From: Clostridia bacterium | GTDB lineage: Bacteria > Bacillota > Clostridia > Christensenellales > CAG-917 | DNA: 41,933 nucleotides | Reading direction: 5' to 3' | Assembly: GCA_024405515.1 (NCBI GenBank) | Contig: JAKSOR010000006.1 | Location: forward strand, 1 to 41,933 | Shown here: positions 8,508-16,672 of the stretch, piece by piece | Layout: every line of letters begins with the position of its first letter | Position numbering within the stretch: position 1 is the stretch's first letter | The notes under the pieces: model-generated | Seen by the model: only the letters and a program-made list of their open reading frames with translations | What the model was told of the DNA's origin: nothing | The model's database searches: none | Translations under genes and position numbers: made by a program

Positions 8508-9980
8508 TTATTCTTTTCTGAATCTTCTCATGAATGCCGGAACATCCCTTTTTGAAACATCGATTCTTGATGATTTGATTTCTTCCTGCTGCGGTGCTTC
8601 CTGTACCGTCTGAACTTCCTGTTTCGGCTGCTCAGGTGCCGGTTGATTTCTTGAGAATGTAGGTCTGTTTGCAAAGATGTCTTCCTTTGTTGCTGTAACT
8701 GGCTGATATGCCGGCTGTTCGGAAGCTTCTGCCTGATTTCCTTCTTCAGCATTCTCCATTTCTGAAATAGTTGATTCAATTGTTCTTGTCTGAGGCTGTG
8801 CATATGTTCCTGCTACCTTTGCCGGAAGCTGATGCTTATCATTGAATCCTGTTGCAATAATAGTAACTTCGATTCCCTGTTTTTCTTTCTGCATTGCCGT
8901 GCCGACAATAATATTTGCCTGAGGATCAATAACCTGTCTGATAAGGTTACATGCATCGTCAACTTCGCTCATGAGCATATCTTCACCACCGGAAATATTA
9001 ACGATGATACCTGTTGCACCTTCAATATCTGTTTCAAGAATCGGGCTGAACACAGCACCCTTAACTGCATCAAGAATTCTCTTTTCTCCCTTTCCGTGTC
9101 CGACACCCATATGTGCAAGACCTTTATTTGAAAGAATTGTTCTGACATCAGCAAAGTCAAGGTTGATAAGTTCCGGATGAACAATAACTTCAGATACGCC
9201 CTGAACGCCCTGTCTTAATACATCATCTGCAACCTCAAATGCTTTTTTAAGAGGTGTGGATTTATCAAGACTTTCTATTAATTTCTGATTTGGGATAACA
9301 AGAAGAGTATCAACAAAGTTCTTTAAATTGTTAATTCCCTCTTCGGCATTCTTCATACGTTTTGCGCCTTCAAAATTGAATGGTTTTGTCACAACACCTA
9401 CGGTGAGGATTCCCATTTCCCTGGCAATTTCAGCAACAACCGGTGCAGCACCTGTTCCGGTTCCGCCACCCATACCTGCTGTTATGAATAAAAGGTCTAC
9501 GCCCTGAATAGCAGCCTTGATTTTCTCTTTTGTTTCAAGTGCTGCAGTTCTTCCGATTTCCGGATTAGATCCAGCACCAAGACCATCAGTAGTCTTCATA
9601 CCGAGCTGAATTTTGTGATCCGGTTTGCAGAGTGACATATTAAGTGCCTGCATATCTGTGTTCATTGCAATGAAGTCACAGCTGTTTACACCTGCTCTGA
9701 TCATATTGTTGACAGCATTATTACCGCCACCGCCTACTCCGACGACAACAATATTTGCCTGACCCGGTTTTTTCTCAGTAAGTGGCTTATACTCCGGTTC
9801 CTTTTCTTCAACTGTATTATTGTCAAATAAGGATGTCTGTTCTACAGTTTCCTTTACTTCCTCTTTGACTTCTTCCTTAATCTCTTCTTTTACTTCTTCA
9901 GCTGCAGGTTCACTGACTGCTTCAGCAGTTTTTTCTTCACTTTCTTCAGCATTTAAATTGAATTTTTCGAAATCAATCAT
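8508..9980 (-). CDS. ftsZ: Cell division protein FtsZ with a long acidic N-terminal extension
   Basis: Tubulin-like GTPase that forms the division ring. The core starts near residue 75 ([18 protein letters not shown]), the tubulin signature GGGTGTG is at 171-177, and the catalytic T7-loop NxDxxD is N273-L-D275-F-A-D278. A Q/P/E-rich linker leads to a basic C-terminal peptide [12 protein letters not shown], the docking site for FtsA and other partners. The odd part is the first ~73 residues, rich in E, K and V with repeated KEE(I/V) units; most FtsZ proteins have only 5-20 residues there, so the total of 490 is unusually long. GGAGGT sits 8 bases before the ATG, which overlaps the ftsA stop by one base, supporting this start. 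Confidence 0.97.
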   Translation of the reverse strand: MIDFEKFNLNAEESEEKTAEAVSEPAAEEVKEEIKEEVKEEVKETVEQTSLFDNNTVEEKEPEYKPLTEKKPGQANIVVVGVGGGGNNAVNNMIRAGVNSCDFIAMNTDMQALNMSLCKPDHKIQLGMKTTDGLGAGSNPEIGRTAALETKEKIKAAIQGVDLLFITAGMGGGTGTGAAPVVAEIAREMGILTVGVVTKPFNFEGAKRMKNAEEGINNLKNFVDTLLVIPNQKLIESLDKSTPLKKAFEVADDVLRQGVQGVSEVIVHPELINLDFADVRTILSNKGLAHMGVGHGKGEKRILDAVKGAVFSPILETDIEGATGIIVNISGGEDMLMSEVDDACNLIRQVIDPQANIIVGTAMQKEKQGIEVTIIATGFNDKHQLPAKVAGTYAQPQTRTIESTISEMENAEEGNQAEASEQPAYQPVTATKEDIFANRPTFSRNQPAPEQPKQEVQTVQEAPQQEEIKSSRIDVSKRDVPAFMRRFRKE

Positions 9981-11146
9981 TATCTTTTACCTCCAAATAA
10001 TCTCTTTAATCCATCTAATAATCCTTTCTTTGTCATTGTGTCAGCCATAATAAGAAGTGATATTTTCGAACTGTCTTCGGCTTTAACAAATCCCGGAAGT
10101 TTAGGAGTTATTATCTCAATATTTTTTCCAAGCTGTTCGCTCAGGTATTTCTTTGCTCCTCTCATTGCGGCGATTCCCTCACCGGTGAGATATATTTTCA
10201 TGTTTGACGGAAGAATGTCATCGTAATCAGAAAGAACATTCCCGATAATATCCGCAAACACATCAAGTTTTTCTTTAGCAATCTCTTCAGCATCAGATGC
10301 TTTGATTATCCCGTTTGAGTTGTTAACAAGAATTGCATCCTCAGAATAATTAAGATTGAGATCCACGAGCTGTTTTGCAAGGAGTGCTGCTTCAAAACCC
10401 ACATCAAGTGCCTCACAGATATCAGCTGCAATATGTGCACCGCCTAAAGAGAATGACTTCATATCAATAATTCCTTCACCCTTACCAATGGTAATTGATG
10501 AAGAAATATATCCGATGTCAATAAGAGTATAAATTTGATTTCTCTGCTCTTTTTCTAAAAGAGCAATATTTTCGGCAAGCGGTGTTCCGACAAAGATTAT
10601 GTCTGAGAATGCCAATGAACTGGCAATATTATCAAACATAATCACATAAGATTTTTCAGCAAGAACATACGATACACATGCTTCAATCTTTTGTCCGACA
10701 CTTCCGACAATATCATCAACCATGTCTTCCCCGTCATCAAGAACGAAGTAAACAGGTTTTGTATTTATCAAAACAAACTTATCACTTGAAAAATCAACAC
10801 CTTTCTTATAAACGAATTTAACGTCTTCTTCAGTTATTACACGTTTGCGGTCAAGGGTTACAGTAACTTCTTTTGTAACAACAGAAAGGAATTCAGCAGG
10901 AACACTGATATAAATTCTTTTAGTTCTGGAACCTGCAGATTTGAGACATTCAATAAGAACTGTTTTTGCAACCTGAGTGGTGTCATAATTATCAAACCAC
11001 TCCCCATCTTCAAAGCCCTGGTGATTTTTTTCAACGACAGATTTAATACCAAAAATACTATCGGACTTTTTAACTCCGATAATAGCACTGATCGTCTTAG
11101 AATTTACATCCAGAACTGCAATATCTTTACAAAATATTCCACTCAT
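9980..11146 (-). CDS. ftsA: FtsA-type actin-like cell division protein
   Basis: Membrane tether and activator of FtsZ. The protein shows the actin/Hsp70-type ATPase layout: phosphate-1 region [15 protein letters not shown] near the N-terminus, phosphate-2 [15 protein letters not shown], adenosine region [18 protein letters not shown], and a C-terminal amphipathic basic helix [14 protein letters not shown], the usual membrane-targeting sequence. The sequence is divergent, but position (directly before ftsZ, TAATG overlap) and tail support FtsA. A GTG two codons upstream (11152) is an alternative start; neither start has a clear Shine-Dalgarno sequence. Transcribed from its own strong promoter, with a GC-rich palindrome and AGTGG repeats in the leader. 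Confidence 0.88.
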   Translation of the reverse strand: MSGIFCKDIAVLDVNSKTISAIIGVKKSDSIFGIKSVVEKNHQGFEDGEWFDNYDTTQVAKTVLIECLKSAGSRTKRIYISVPAEFLSVVTKEVTVTLDRKRVITEEDVKFVYKKGVDFSSDKFVLINTKPVYFVLDDGEDMVDDIVGSVGQKIEACVSYVLAEKSYVIMFDNIASSLAFSDIIFVGTPLAENIALLEKEQRNQIYTLIDIGYISSSITIGKGEGIIDMKSFSLGGAHIAADICEALDVGFEAALLAKQLVDLNLNYSEDAILVNNSNGIIKASDAEEIAKEKLDVFADIIGNVLSDYDDILPSNMKIYLTGEGIAAMRGAKKYLSEQLGKNIEIITPKLPGFVKAEDSSKISLLIMADTMTKKGLLDGLKRLFGGKR

Positions 11147-11161
11147 TTCCACTACCCACTT

Positions 11162-11177
11162 ACACGCGTGCGCGTGT
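11162..11177. repeat. GC-rich palindrome in the ftsA leader
   Basis: ACACGCG-TG-CGCGTGT: 7-bp arms around a 2-base centre, just downstream of the predicted ftsA transcription start (about 11182). The surrounding DNA is almost pure A+T. It could be an operator or a short RNA element; no known regulator site was recognised. Confidence 0.55.
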
Positions 11178-11188
11178 TTTATATTATA

Positions 11189-11216
11189 ATTATATTATAT
11201 ATTTAAATAATGTCAA
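11189..11216 (-). promoter_or_regulatory. ftsA-ftsZ promoter
   Basis: Minus strand TTGACA (11216-11211), 16-base spacer, TATAAT (11194-11189). It shows that ftsAZ can be transcribed separately from mraZ-rsmH, in line with a terminator between the two blocks. Confidence 0.8.
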
Positions 11217-11232
11217 CAGCAATTTTGAAAAT

Positions 11233-11274
11233 TTTTGCCCATTTTTTAATTTTTTTATATATTTGTGGGCAAAA
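11233..11274. repeat. 9-bp inverted repeat upstream of the ftsA promoter
   Basis: TTTTGCCCA (11233-11241) and TGGGCAAAA (11266-11274) are perfect complements around an A+T-only spacer of 24 bases. It sits just upstream of the ftsA -35. It could be a regulator site or a secondary hairpin after the terminator at 11285-11310. Confidence 0.5.
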
Positions 11275-11284
11275 TTTCCCGTAA

Positions 11285-11310
11285 AGAAAAGTCCACCATC
11301 GCTGGTGAAC
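11285..11310 (-). terminator. Terminator after the mraZ-rsmH-TM protein operon
   Basis: GTTCACCA-GCGA-TGGTGGAC on the minus strand (11310-11291): an 8-bp stem with one G-T pair and a GNRA tetraloop, flanked by AAAA and TTTTC. The A/T flanks make it potentially active in both directions. Confidence 0.85.
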
Positions 11311-11348
11311 TTTTCCGTTGGATTTTTGGATTATATTGAAGAAAAAAA

Positions 11349-11939
11349 TTATCTGTCGATTACCTGTACTATTGCAGAATCGGAAACGGACGAACTTGGT
11401 GTCGTTGCCTTTCCGAGATTGAGTTTTCCTGAATTTACAATAATAAGCACTGCCACTGTTGCAACTACTGCAACATATGCTGCTATTATAAGTTTTCCTT
11501 TAAGACTGAGCGGAGCTTTCTTCTTTACACTGTCCTGAACTTCTTCAGCTTCTGCTTCTGCCCTTCTTGTGAAAACGTTATGTCTCTGTTCTACAGCCTG
11601 CACGGATTCCTGTCTGTCAAAAACCGGACGTGAACTGCTGTTTGTATAATTTAATTTTGAGAAATATTCCTGATCAGAAAGTCTGTCATGATCACGCTGT
11701 GTGAATTCATAAAGATTTATTGACTGAGCAGAATTTTCTTTATAGTCATAACGAGAAAATACCGGGGTTGATTCCTGATCTACAGATGGCTGACTAATAA
11801 CCGGCTCAGAATAATTATTCTGAGTATTTTTGTTCCTTAAAGACTGGAATTCTTCATATGTCGGAAAATGAGTCCTGTTTTCAGTCTCCTGTTCCGGCCT
11901 TCTGTTTCTCCCTAATAAATCATCCAATGTAATAGCCAT
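11349..11939 (-). CDS. Unrecognised single-pass membrane protein in the ftsL position of the division cluster
   Basis: 196 residues, not recognised. Residues 1-140 are polar and rich in N, Q, S, R and aromatic residues and look disordered; a basic stop-transfer-like KKKAPLSLKGK precedes one membrane helix at about 149-168 (LIIAAYVAVVATVAVLIIV), leaving only about 28 residues outside. The topology (long cytoplasmic N-terminus, short outside tail) differs from FtsL, which has a short cytoplasmic end and a long extracellular coiled coil. It has a good ribosome-binding site (GGGAG, 6 bases before ATG) and follows rsmH by 27 bases, before a terminator. Position suggests a division role; this is inference only. 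Confidence 0.75.
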   Translation of the reverse strand: MAITLDDLLGRNRRPEQETENRTHFPTYEEFQSLRNKNTQNNYSEPVISQPSVDQESTPVFSRYDYKENSAQSINLYEFTQRDHDRLSDQEYFSKLNYTNSSSRPVFDRQESVQAVEQRHNVFTRRAEAEAEEVQDSVKKKAPLSLKGKLIIAAYVAVVATVAVLIIVNSGKLNLGKATTPSSSVSDSAIVQVIDR

Positions 11940-11966
11940 AATCTGCTCCCTATAACCCGTTATATC

Positions 11967-12905
11967 TTAATTTATCTTTTCTATTATTCTTAATTTCGCA
12001 CTTTGTGACCTTGAGTTTACTGCAAGTTCTTCTTCGCTTGCCTCAATAGGTTTTTTGTTTACCAGTTCAACTTCCTTCACCTTTCCGCACACACATACCG
12101 GGAAATCCGGCGGACATGTACATTCAAGATTCAGTTCCTTAAATGCGGACTTTATAATTCTGTCCTCGAGCGAATGGAATGTTATAACAGCCATTCTTCC
12201 GCCCATATTAAGTATCCTTGTCATATCCGTAACAGCTTCTCCGAGTCTTGTAAGTTCATCGTTAACCTGGATTCTAATTGCCTGGAAAGTTCTCTTTGCC
12301 GGATGGCCGAATTTCCATCTTGTCTTAGCCGGATATGTATCTTCAACTATCTTTGATAGTTCGAGTGTCGTTTCGACAGGTTTTTTTGCTCTTTCCCTAA
12401 CTATGTTTTCAGCTATCCTTCTTGCAAGCTTTTCTTCACCGTAGTCAAAAAGGATTTTAGTCAGTTCCTCAGTGCTCATGCCATTTATAACGTCATATGC
12501 AGATACCGACTGACTTCTGTCCATTCTCATATCGAGAGGAGCATCCTTCATATAACTGAAACCCCTTTCACCGTTATCAAGCTGATAACTTGATACTCCG
12601 AGATCAAGAAGTATTCCGTCAACCCTGTCAATTCCGAGATTTTTAAGATCTGTTACCAGATTCTTATAATCATCGTGAATAAAAGTTATCTGATTTTTAA
12701 AGTTCTCAAGCCTCTTGCCTGCTGCAGCCAGGGCTTCTTCATCTTTATCTACACAAATCAGCTTTCCGCCTTTTGTGAGTCTTTTTACTATTTCAATTGA
12801 ATGTCCGGCGCCGCCTACTGTTCCATCGACATATATTCCGTCCGGTTTGATATTAAGACCATCCAAACACTCATTGAGCATTACCGGAATATGTGAGAAT
12901 TCCAT
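11967..12905 (-). CDS. rsmH: 16S rRNA (cytosine(1402)-N(4))-methyltransferase RsmH
   Basis: S-adenosylmethionine-dependent methyltransferase that modifies C1402 in the ribosomal P site. The 312-residue protein shows the family blocks HIPVMLNECLDGL, DGTVGGAGHS (SAM loop), GILLDLGVSSYQLD, GERGFSY and a C-terminal TFHSLEDRIIK. It overlaps the end of mraZ by one base (TAATG), the classical mraZ-mraW pair heading the division cluster. Length and motifs are complete. Confidence 0.97.
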   Translation of the reverse strand: MEFSHIPVMLNECLDGLNIKPDGIYVDGTVGGAGHSIEIVKRLTKGGKLICVDKDEEALAAAGKRLENFKNQITFIHDDYKNLVTDLKNLGIDRVDGILLDLGVSSYQLDNGERGFSYMKDAPLDMRMDRSQSVSAYDVINGMSTEELTKILFDYGEEKLARRIAENIVRERAKKPVETTLELSKIVEDTYPAKTRWKFGHPAKRTFQAIRIQVNDELTRLGEAVTDMTRILNMGGRMAVITFHSLEDRIIKSAFKELNLECTCPPDFPVCVCGKVKEVELVNKKPIEASEEELAVNSRSQSAKLRIIEKIN

Positions 12906-13357
12906 TAGTTGCCTCTGTTTTTGAGCTGTGCCAGCATATTTGAAATTCTTTCCGGATTAAGCGGTCCCTGTTTTCTGTCATATACATCAGCAGGCCAGAC
13001 TTCCACAAAATCCAATCTTCCGACAAATACTATGTCTTTAGATATTCCTGCGATTTTCTTGACATCATCCCTAATAAGGATTCTTCCCTGCTGGTCTTCT
13101 TTGATTTCGTCAACAGCTGACCAGAATGCAGTGGAAATATCATTCATTTCATCATCTGAGTAAACATCTTCGTTAATAAATTTTGATGCATACTTTCTGA
13201 GCTGATCTTCACCCGGGAAAAGATAGAGACAGCCAGTTCTACCTGGAGCAACATACATAACAGAACAAAAAGCGTCTTTATATTTAGACGGAATTCTTAC
13301 TCTGTTCTTCTCATCAAGTGTGTGTCTGTAGATGCCACTTAACATAATGATCGTCAT
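12905..13357 (-). CDS. mraZ: Transcriptional regulator MraZ
   Basis: DNA-binding regulator of the division and cell-wall cluster, with two AbrB-like MraZ domains. The first shows GIYRHTLDEKNRVRIPSKYKD, the second DQQGRILIRDDVKKIAGI. AAAGGAG lies 3 bases before the first ATG (13357) and 15 before a second in-frame ATG (13345); family alignment favours an N-terminus at the second, so the exact start is open. It leads the operon with rsmH. Its promoter carries two AGTGG repeats spaced 10 bp, the pattern MraZ uses for autorepression. Confidence 0.95.
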   Translation of the reverse strand: MTIIMLSGIYRHTLDEKNRVRIPSKYKDAFCSVMYVAPGRTGCLYLFPGEDQLRKYASKFINEDVYSDDEMNDISTAFWSAVDEIKEDQQGRILIRDDVKKIAGISKDIVFVGRLDFVEVWPADVYDRKQGPLNPERISNMLAQLKNRGN

Positions 13358-13392
13358 TCGCTCCTTTCGATACTTTTTGAAATTACAACATT

Positions 13393-13421
13393 ATAATAAT
13401 CCCACTTCTTACCACTGTCAA
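13393..13421 (-). promoter_or_regulatory. mraZ promoter with paired MraZ-type boxes
   Basis: Minus strand TTGACA (13421-13416), 17-base spacer, TATTAT (13398-13393); TATAAT three bases on is an alternative -10. In the spacer, AGTGG occurs at 13416-13412 and 13406-13402, exactly 10 bp apart. MraZ proteins bind tandem TGG-containing repeats at one helical turn, so this fits an autoregulatory operator, although only two copies are seen. Confidence 0.65.
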
Positions 13422-13513
13422 ATACTTTTTTGAAAATTTTTAAAAAATCTACTAAATAAGGCAATAATTCAGCATTACCTGCCCCAAAATAAGCGTCGCG
13501 CTTCAGAATATTT

Positions 13514-13552
13514 GTTAACTTGTTTACTATTTATAGTTAACTTGTTTACTAT
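13514..13552. repeat. Perfect 17-bp direct repeat at 22-bp period
   Basis: GTTAACTTGTTTACTAT occurs at 13514-13530 and again at 13536-13552 with a 5-base spacer. The 22-bp period places both copies on the same face of the helix, as for a dimeric or paired regulator. It lies in the 352-base gap between the divergent mraZ and metallophosphoesterase genes. The rest of that gap holds the two promoters and no other clear feature. Confidence 0.85.
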
Positions 13553-13658
13553 CAGTTTTAATCGATCATCCTAATCCTGCGGACTAAGTTATGATTCATT
13601 CAGCACACTAAATTAGATGAGAGACAAATAAAAAAACTAAAACGCGCCCGCACACAGG

Positions 13659-13688
13659 TTGATATAAATATCAGTGATATGCTAAAAT
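13659..13688 (+). promoter_or_regulatory. Promoter of the metallophosphoesterase gene
   Basis: TTGATA (13659-13664), 18-base spacer, TAAAAT (13683-13688), 21 bases before the ATG. The -35 overlaps a palindrome TGATAT-AA-ATATCA (13660-13673), a possible operator. Confidence 0.55.
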
Positions 13689-13709
13689 AATCAAAGATTT
13701 AGGATTTAT

Positions 13710-14420
13710 ATGAAAGTATTTGCAATAAGTGATTTACATCTATCTACTACGGTAGAAAAACCAATGGACATTTTCGGTTCGGACTGGGACAACCATTTCG
13801 AAAAGATTTCTGCTGACTGGAAATCAAAAGTATCAGAAAATGACATCGTACTCCTTGGAGGAGATCTTTCATGGGGAATCAACATAGATGAGGCACGAAG
13901 CGATTACGAGCTGATAAATACCCTTCCGGGAACTAAAATTGTCGTTAAAGGAAATCATGATTACTACTGGCAGTCTCTGAATAAAATGAGGAGCGCTTTC
14001 CCTGATTTTGGTTTTATTCAGAACAATTCTTATAGAATTGAATCGGAAAAAGAAAACGGCATCGTCATTGCCGGAACAAGAGGATGGATAATTCCTACAG
14101 AAACATCCGAAGACCACGACAAAGAAATATACAATCATGAATTATTAAGGCTCAGAATGTCACTGGATTCAGCCAAATCAAAAATGAAAGACGGCGACCA
14201 CCTTATCGTTATGCTTCACTTCCCTCCGTTTGACTGTGAGTTTCACAGCAACGAAATGACAAGCATACTTGAGGAATATCATCCTGAAACAGTTCTCTAT
14301 GGGCACATACACGGAAAACAGGTCAGAGCTGAGAAAGAAATAGTTAAAAGCGGGATAAAATATATTCTCACATCCTGCGATCTGATTGACAACAAACTGA
14401 TAAATATCCTCGAATTTTAG
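13710..14420 (+). CDS. Metallophosphoesterase (calcineurin-like, COG1768 type)
   Basis: A 236-residue cytoplasmic phosphoesterase with the full set of two-metal ligands in order: SDLHLS (D8, H10), LGGDLSWG, VVKGNHDYYW, MLHFPPFD and YGHIHGKQ. Full-length alignment to characterised members cannot be made here and the substrate is unknown; candidates are phosphodiesters or nucleotides. It is a single-gene plus-strand unit between mraZ and recN, ending at a shared bidirectional terminator. A weak AGGA precedes the ATG by 5 bases. Confidence 0.88.
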   Translation: MKVFAISDLHLSTTVEKPMDIFGSDWDNHFEKISADWKSKVSENDIVLLGGDLSWGINIDEARSDYELINTLPGTKIVVKGNHDYYWQSLNKMRSAFPDFGFIQNNSYRIESEKENGIVIAGTRGWIIPTETSEDHDKEIYNHELLRLRMSLDSAKSKMKDGDHLIVMLHFPPFDCEFHSNEMTSILEEYHPETVLYGHIHGKQVRAEKEIVKSGIKYILTSCDLIDNKLINILEF

Positions 14421-14477
14421 CGAATGTATTCTAAAAACAAGCGATTTTTAGATATGTTTTAACAAAAAGCACATAAA

Positions 14478-14508
14478 AAAGGCTGCTAATCCAAAAATAG
14501 CAGCCTTT
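14478..14508. terminator. Bidirectional terminator between the phosphoesterase and recN
   Basis: AAAGGCTGCTA (14478-14488) pairs perfectly with TAGCAGCCTTT (14498-14508): an 11-bp stem with a 9-base loop and A/T-rich flanks on both sides. It serves the two convergent genes. Confidence 0.85.
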
Positions 14509-14525
14509 CATATTATCCGAAATAA

Positions 14526-16214
14526 TCACAGTTTTGACTTGTATTTATCAGCCCAGTCTTTCATTTCTTTTGCATGAGGAACGGCAAATTTTGAATAATC
14601 ATTACCGCCAATCAGTCTTGCAATCTCATCTGTATCATCATCAAGAAGAGTTACATGGGTCAGGGTCTTCCCTCCCTCAACACTCTTTGAGATAAGATAA
14701 TGATTATCAGCCATAGCAGCAAGAGAAGGCATATGCGTTACCGCAATTACCTGACGGTTTCTTGAAATATTACACATCTTTTCAGATACAACCTGAAGTA
14801 TATTACCGGAAATACCCGTATCAATTTCATCGAAGACCATAGTCCCTATTCCATCAATTCCGGCGACTATATTCTTGAGAGCAAGCATAAATCTGGACAT
14901 TTCACCGCCAGAAATAATCTTTGCAAGAGGTTTAAGAGGTTCTCCGATATTCGGTGAAATAAGAAACTCAACAGTATCTGCCCCGTTTTCAGTAATCTCA
15001 TTCACATACTCCGTAGAAACAATATCAACCTTAAACGTTGTTCCGGACATTCCGAGACAGGATAATTCGGATATCATGTCTTTCTCAAATTTATTTGCAG
15101 TTTTACATCTTAATGATGTGAGATTTGCTGCAGTTTCTTTCAGTTTAACTGAAAGCTTTTCAAGTTTTCTTTCAAGTTCAGCAACTGTATCGTCTGCATT
15201 TGCCAGCATTCCAGCTTCTTCAACTGCAGACTGATAGAACTCATTCATAAGTTCGTATGAACCGCCGTATTTCTTTATAATGGCTCTTATATGATCAAGA
15301 CGCTCCTCCACCCTGTCCGCCGTCCTTTCATCAAAATCGAGTTCATTGAGTTTGTCCGACAGAGTATCGGAAATATCTGAAAGTTCTATTTTACAGGAGT
15401 CAAGACGCTCATTAAGCGATGATACATCCTCATCGAATGATTCTATAGAAGAAAGAAGCGATATGCACTGTTTAAGCCTTGAAGTAAGGCTGTCACCATC
15501 ATAACCGTCTATAAGATTCTTCGCCGAATTATATGCACCGAGAATTTTTTCCATGTTGCGGATTTTCTTTCTTTGAGCAAGAAGATTCTCTTCCTCATTT
15601 TCTTTTATATCCGCATTTTCTATTTCGTTTATCTGATAAGATAAAATATCCAGTTTTCTGGCTCTTTCAGCTGCATCGCCGAACTTTAAAAGCTGTCTTC
15701 TGACTTCCGTATACTCATCATATACAGCTTTTACGTTTGCCTTTTCCTTATCAATCTCTTTTGATCCGATTGAATCGAGAAGAATGATATGATTTGACGG
15801 TTTAAGAAGAGACTGATGCTCGTGCTGTCCGTGAATATCAACAAGAAGTTCAGTAAGACCTTTAAGGATGGAAAGCGTAGAAACTCTGCCGTTTATCCTG
15901 CACTCATTTTTTCCGTCAACTGACATCTTTCTTCTGATAATAAGGACATCTTCGGTTTCAATTCCGATATCATCTAAATAAGACTTAATCTGTTCGTTTT
16001 CATAGTCCTCAAAAACCGCCTGAACGACAGCATAATCCGTACCAAATCTTATTAAAGATTTGTCGGCTCTTTCTCCAAGGACAAAATTGAGAGAATCAAT
16101 GATAATTGATTTTCCTGCTCCTGTTTCACCACTTAAAATATTGAGTCCGTTTTTCAACTCAAGATCAAGTTTTTCAATTAGAGCAATATTTTCAATCGAT
16201 AACTGAGTAATCAT
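14526..16214 (-). CDS. recN: DNA repair protein RecN
   Basis: SMC-like ATPase acting early in double-strand break repair. The 562-residue chain has Walker A GETGAGKS at 29-36, a long central coiled-coil region (about 150-370), the ABC signature SGGEMSRFMLALKNI and Walker B MVFDEIDTGISG in the C-terminal third. The gene follows argR by 2 bases, giving the common Firmicutes pair argR-recN. In spore-formers spoIVB and spo0A usually follow; here a convergent phosphoesterase does instead. Confidence 0.97.
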   Translation of the reverse strand: MITQLSIENIALIEKLDLELKNGLNILSGETGAGKSIIIDSLNFVLGERADKSLIRFGTDYAVVQAVFEDYENEQIKSYLDDIGIETEDVLIIRRKMSVDGKNECRINGRVSTLSILKGLTELLVDIHGQHEHQSLLKPSNHIILLDSIGSKEIDKEKANVKAVYDEYTEVRRQLLKFGDAAERARKLDILSYQINEIENADIKENEEENLLAQRKKIRNMEKILGAYNSAKNLIDGYDGDSLTSRLKQCISLLSSIESFDEDVSSLNERLDSCKIELSDISDTLSDKLNELDFDERTADRVEERLDHIRAIIKKYGGSYELMNEFYQSAVEEAGMLANADDTVAELERKLEKLSVKLKETAANLTSLRCKTANKFEKDMISELSCLGMSGTTFKVDIVSTEYVNEITENGADTVEFLISPNIGEPLKPLAKIISGGEMSRFMLALKNIVAGIDGIGTMVFDEIDTGISGNILQVVSEKMCNISRNRQVIAVTHMPSLAAMADNHYLISKSVEGGKTLTHVTLLDDDTDEIARLIGGNDYSKFAVPHAKEMKDWADKYKSKL

Positions 16215-16216
16215 TA

Positions 16217-16672
16217 TTATTTGAGGAGCTTTTCAAGCTGTTCCCTTACTTTCATTGTATTCTGCACTGCATCAATTGCAACAAATATTGTATTTTCGCC
16301 TGCTATTACGCCAAGAATATTAGGAATATGAAGATTATCGATAAATTCTGAGGCCGGACCAGTTGAACCGGCTTCGGTCTTCAAAACAATCATATTTTCA
16401 TTGGACGCAATTGATATGACAGTGTTTCTATATATTGTCAGGAATTTATCATATGAGTCATCCTCATCTTTTTGTGAGACAACATATTTATACCCTCTTC
16501 CTCCAGGAAGAGAAATTTTTACGAGATTAAGTTCTTTGATATCTCTTGAAACTGTAGCCTGCGTAGCATTAAATCCTGCCGCAATTAATTTTTCGACCAG
16601 TTCATCCTGTTTTCCGATATCATGTTTAGCGACAATATCAAGCAATTTGTTCTGTCTGGCAGTTCTTCCCAT
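16217..16672 (-). CDS. argR: Arginine repressor ArgR/AhrC
   Basis: Hexameric regulator of arginine synthesis and catabolism. The N-terminal winged helix (MGRTARQNKLLDIVAKHDIG...QATVSRDIKELNLVKI) includes the SRDIKEL recognition segment; the C-terminal oligomerisation and arginine-binding domain has VIAGENTIFVAIDAV. A GTG six codons upstream (16690) keeps the frame open, but the ATG at 16672 overlaps the nadK stop as TAATG and gives the family-normal length of 151, so I choose it. Next to recN as in most Firmicutes. Confidence 0.95.
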   Translation of the reverse strand: MGRTARQNKLLDIVAKHDIGKQDELVEKLIAAGFNATQATVSRDIKELNLVKISLPGGRGYKYVVSQKDEDDSYDKFLTIYRNTVISIASNENMIVLKTEAGSTGPASEFIDNLHIPNILGVIAGENTIFVAIDAVQNTMKVREQLEKLLK

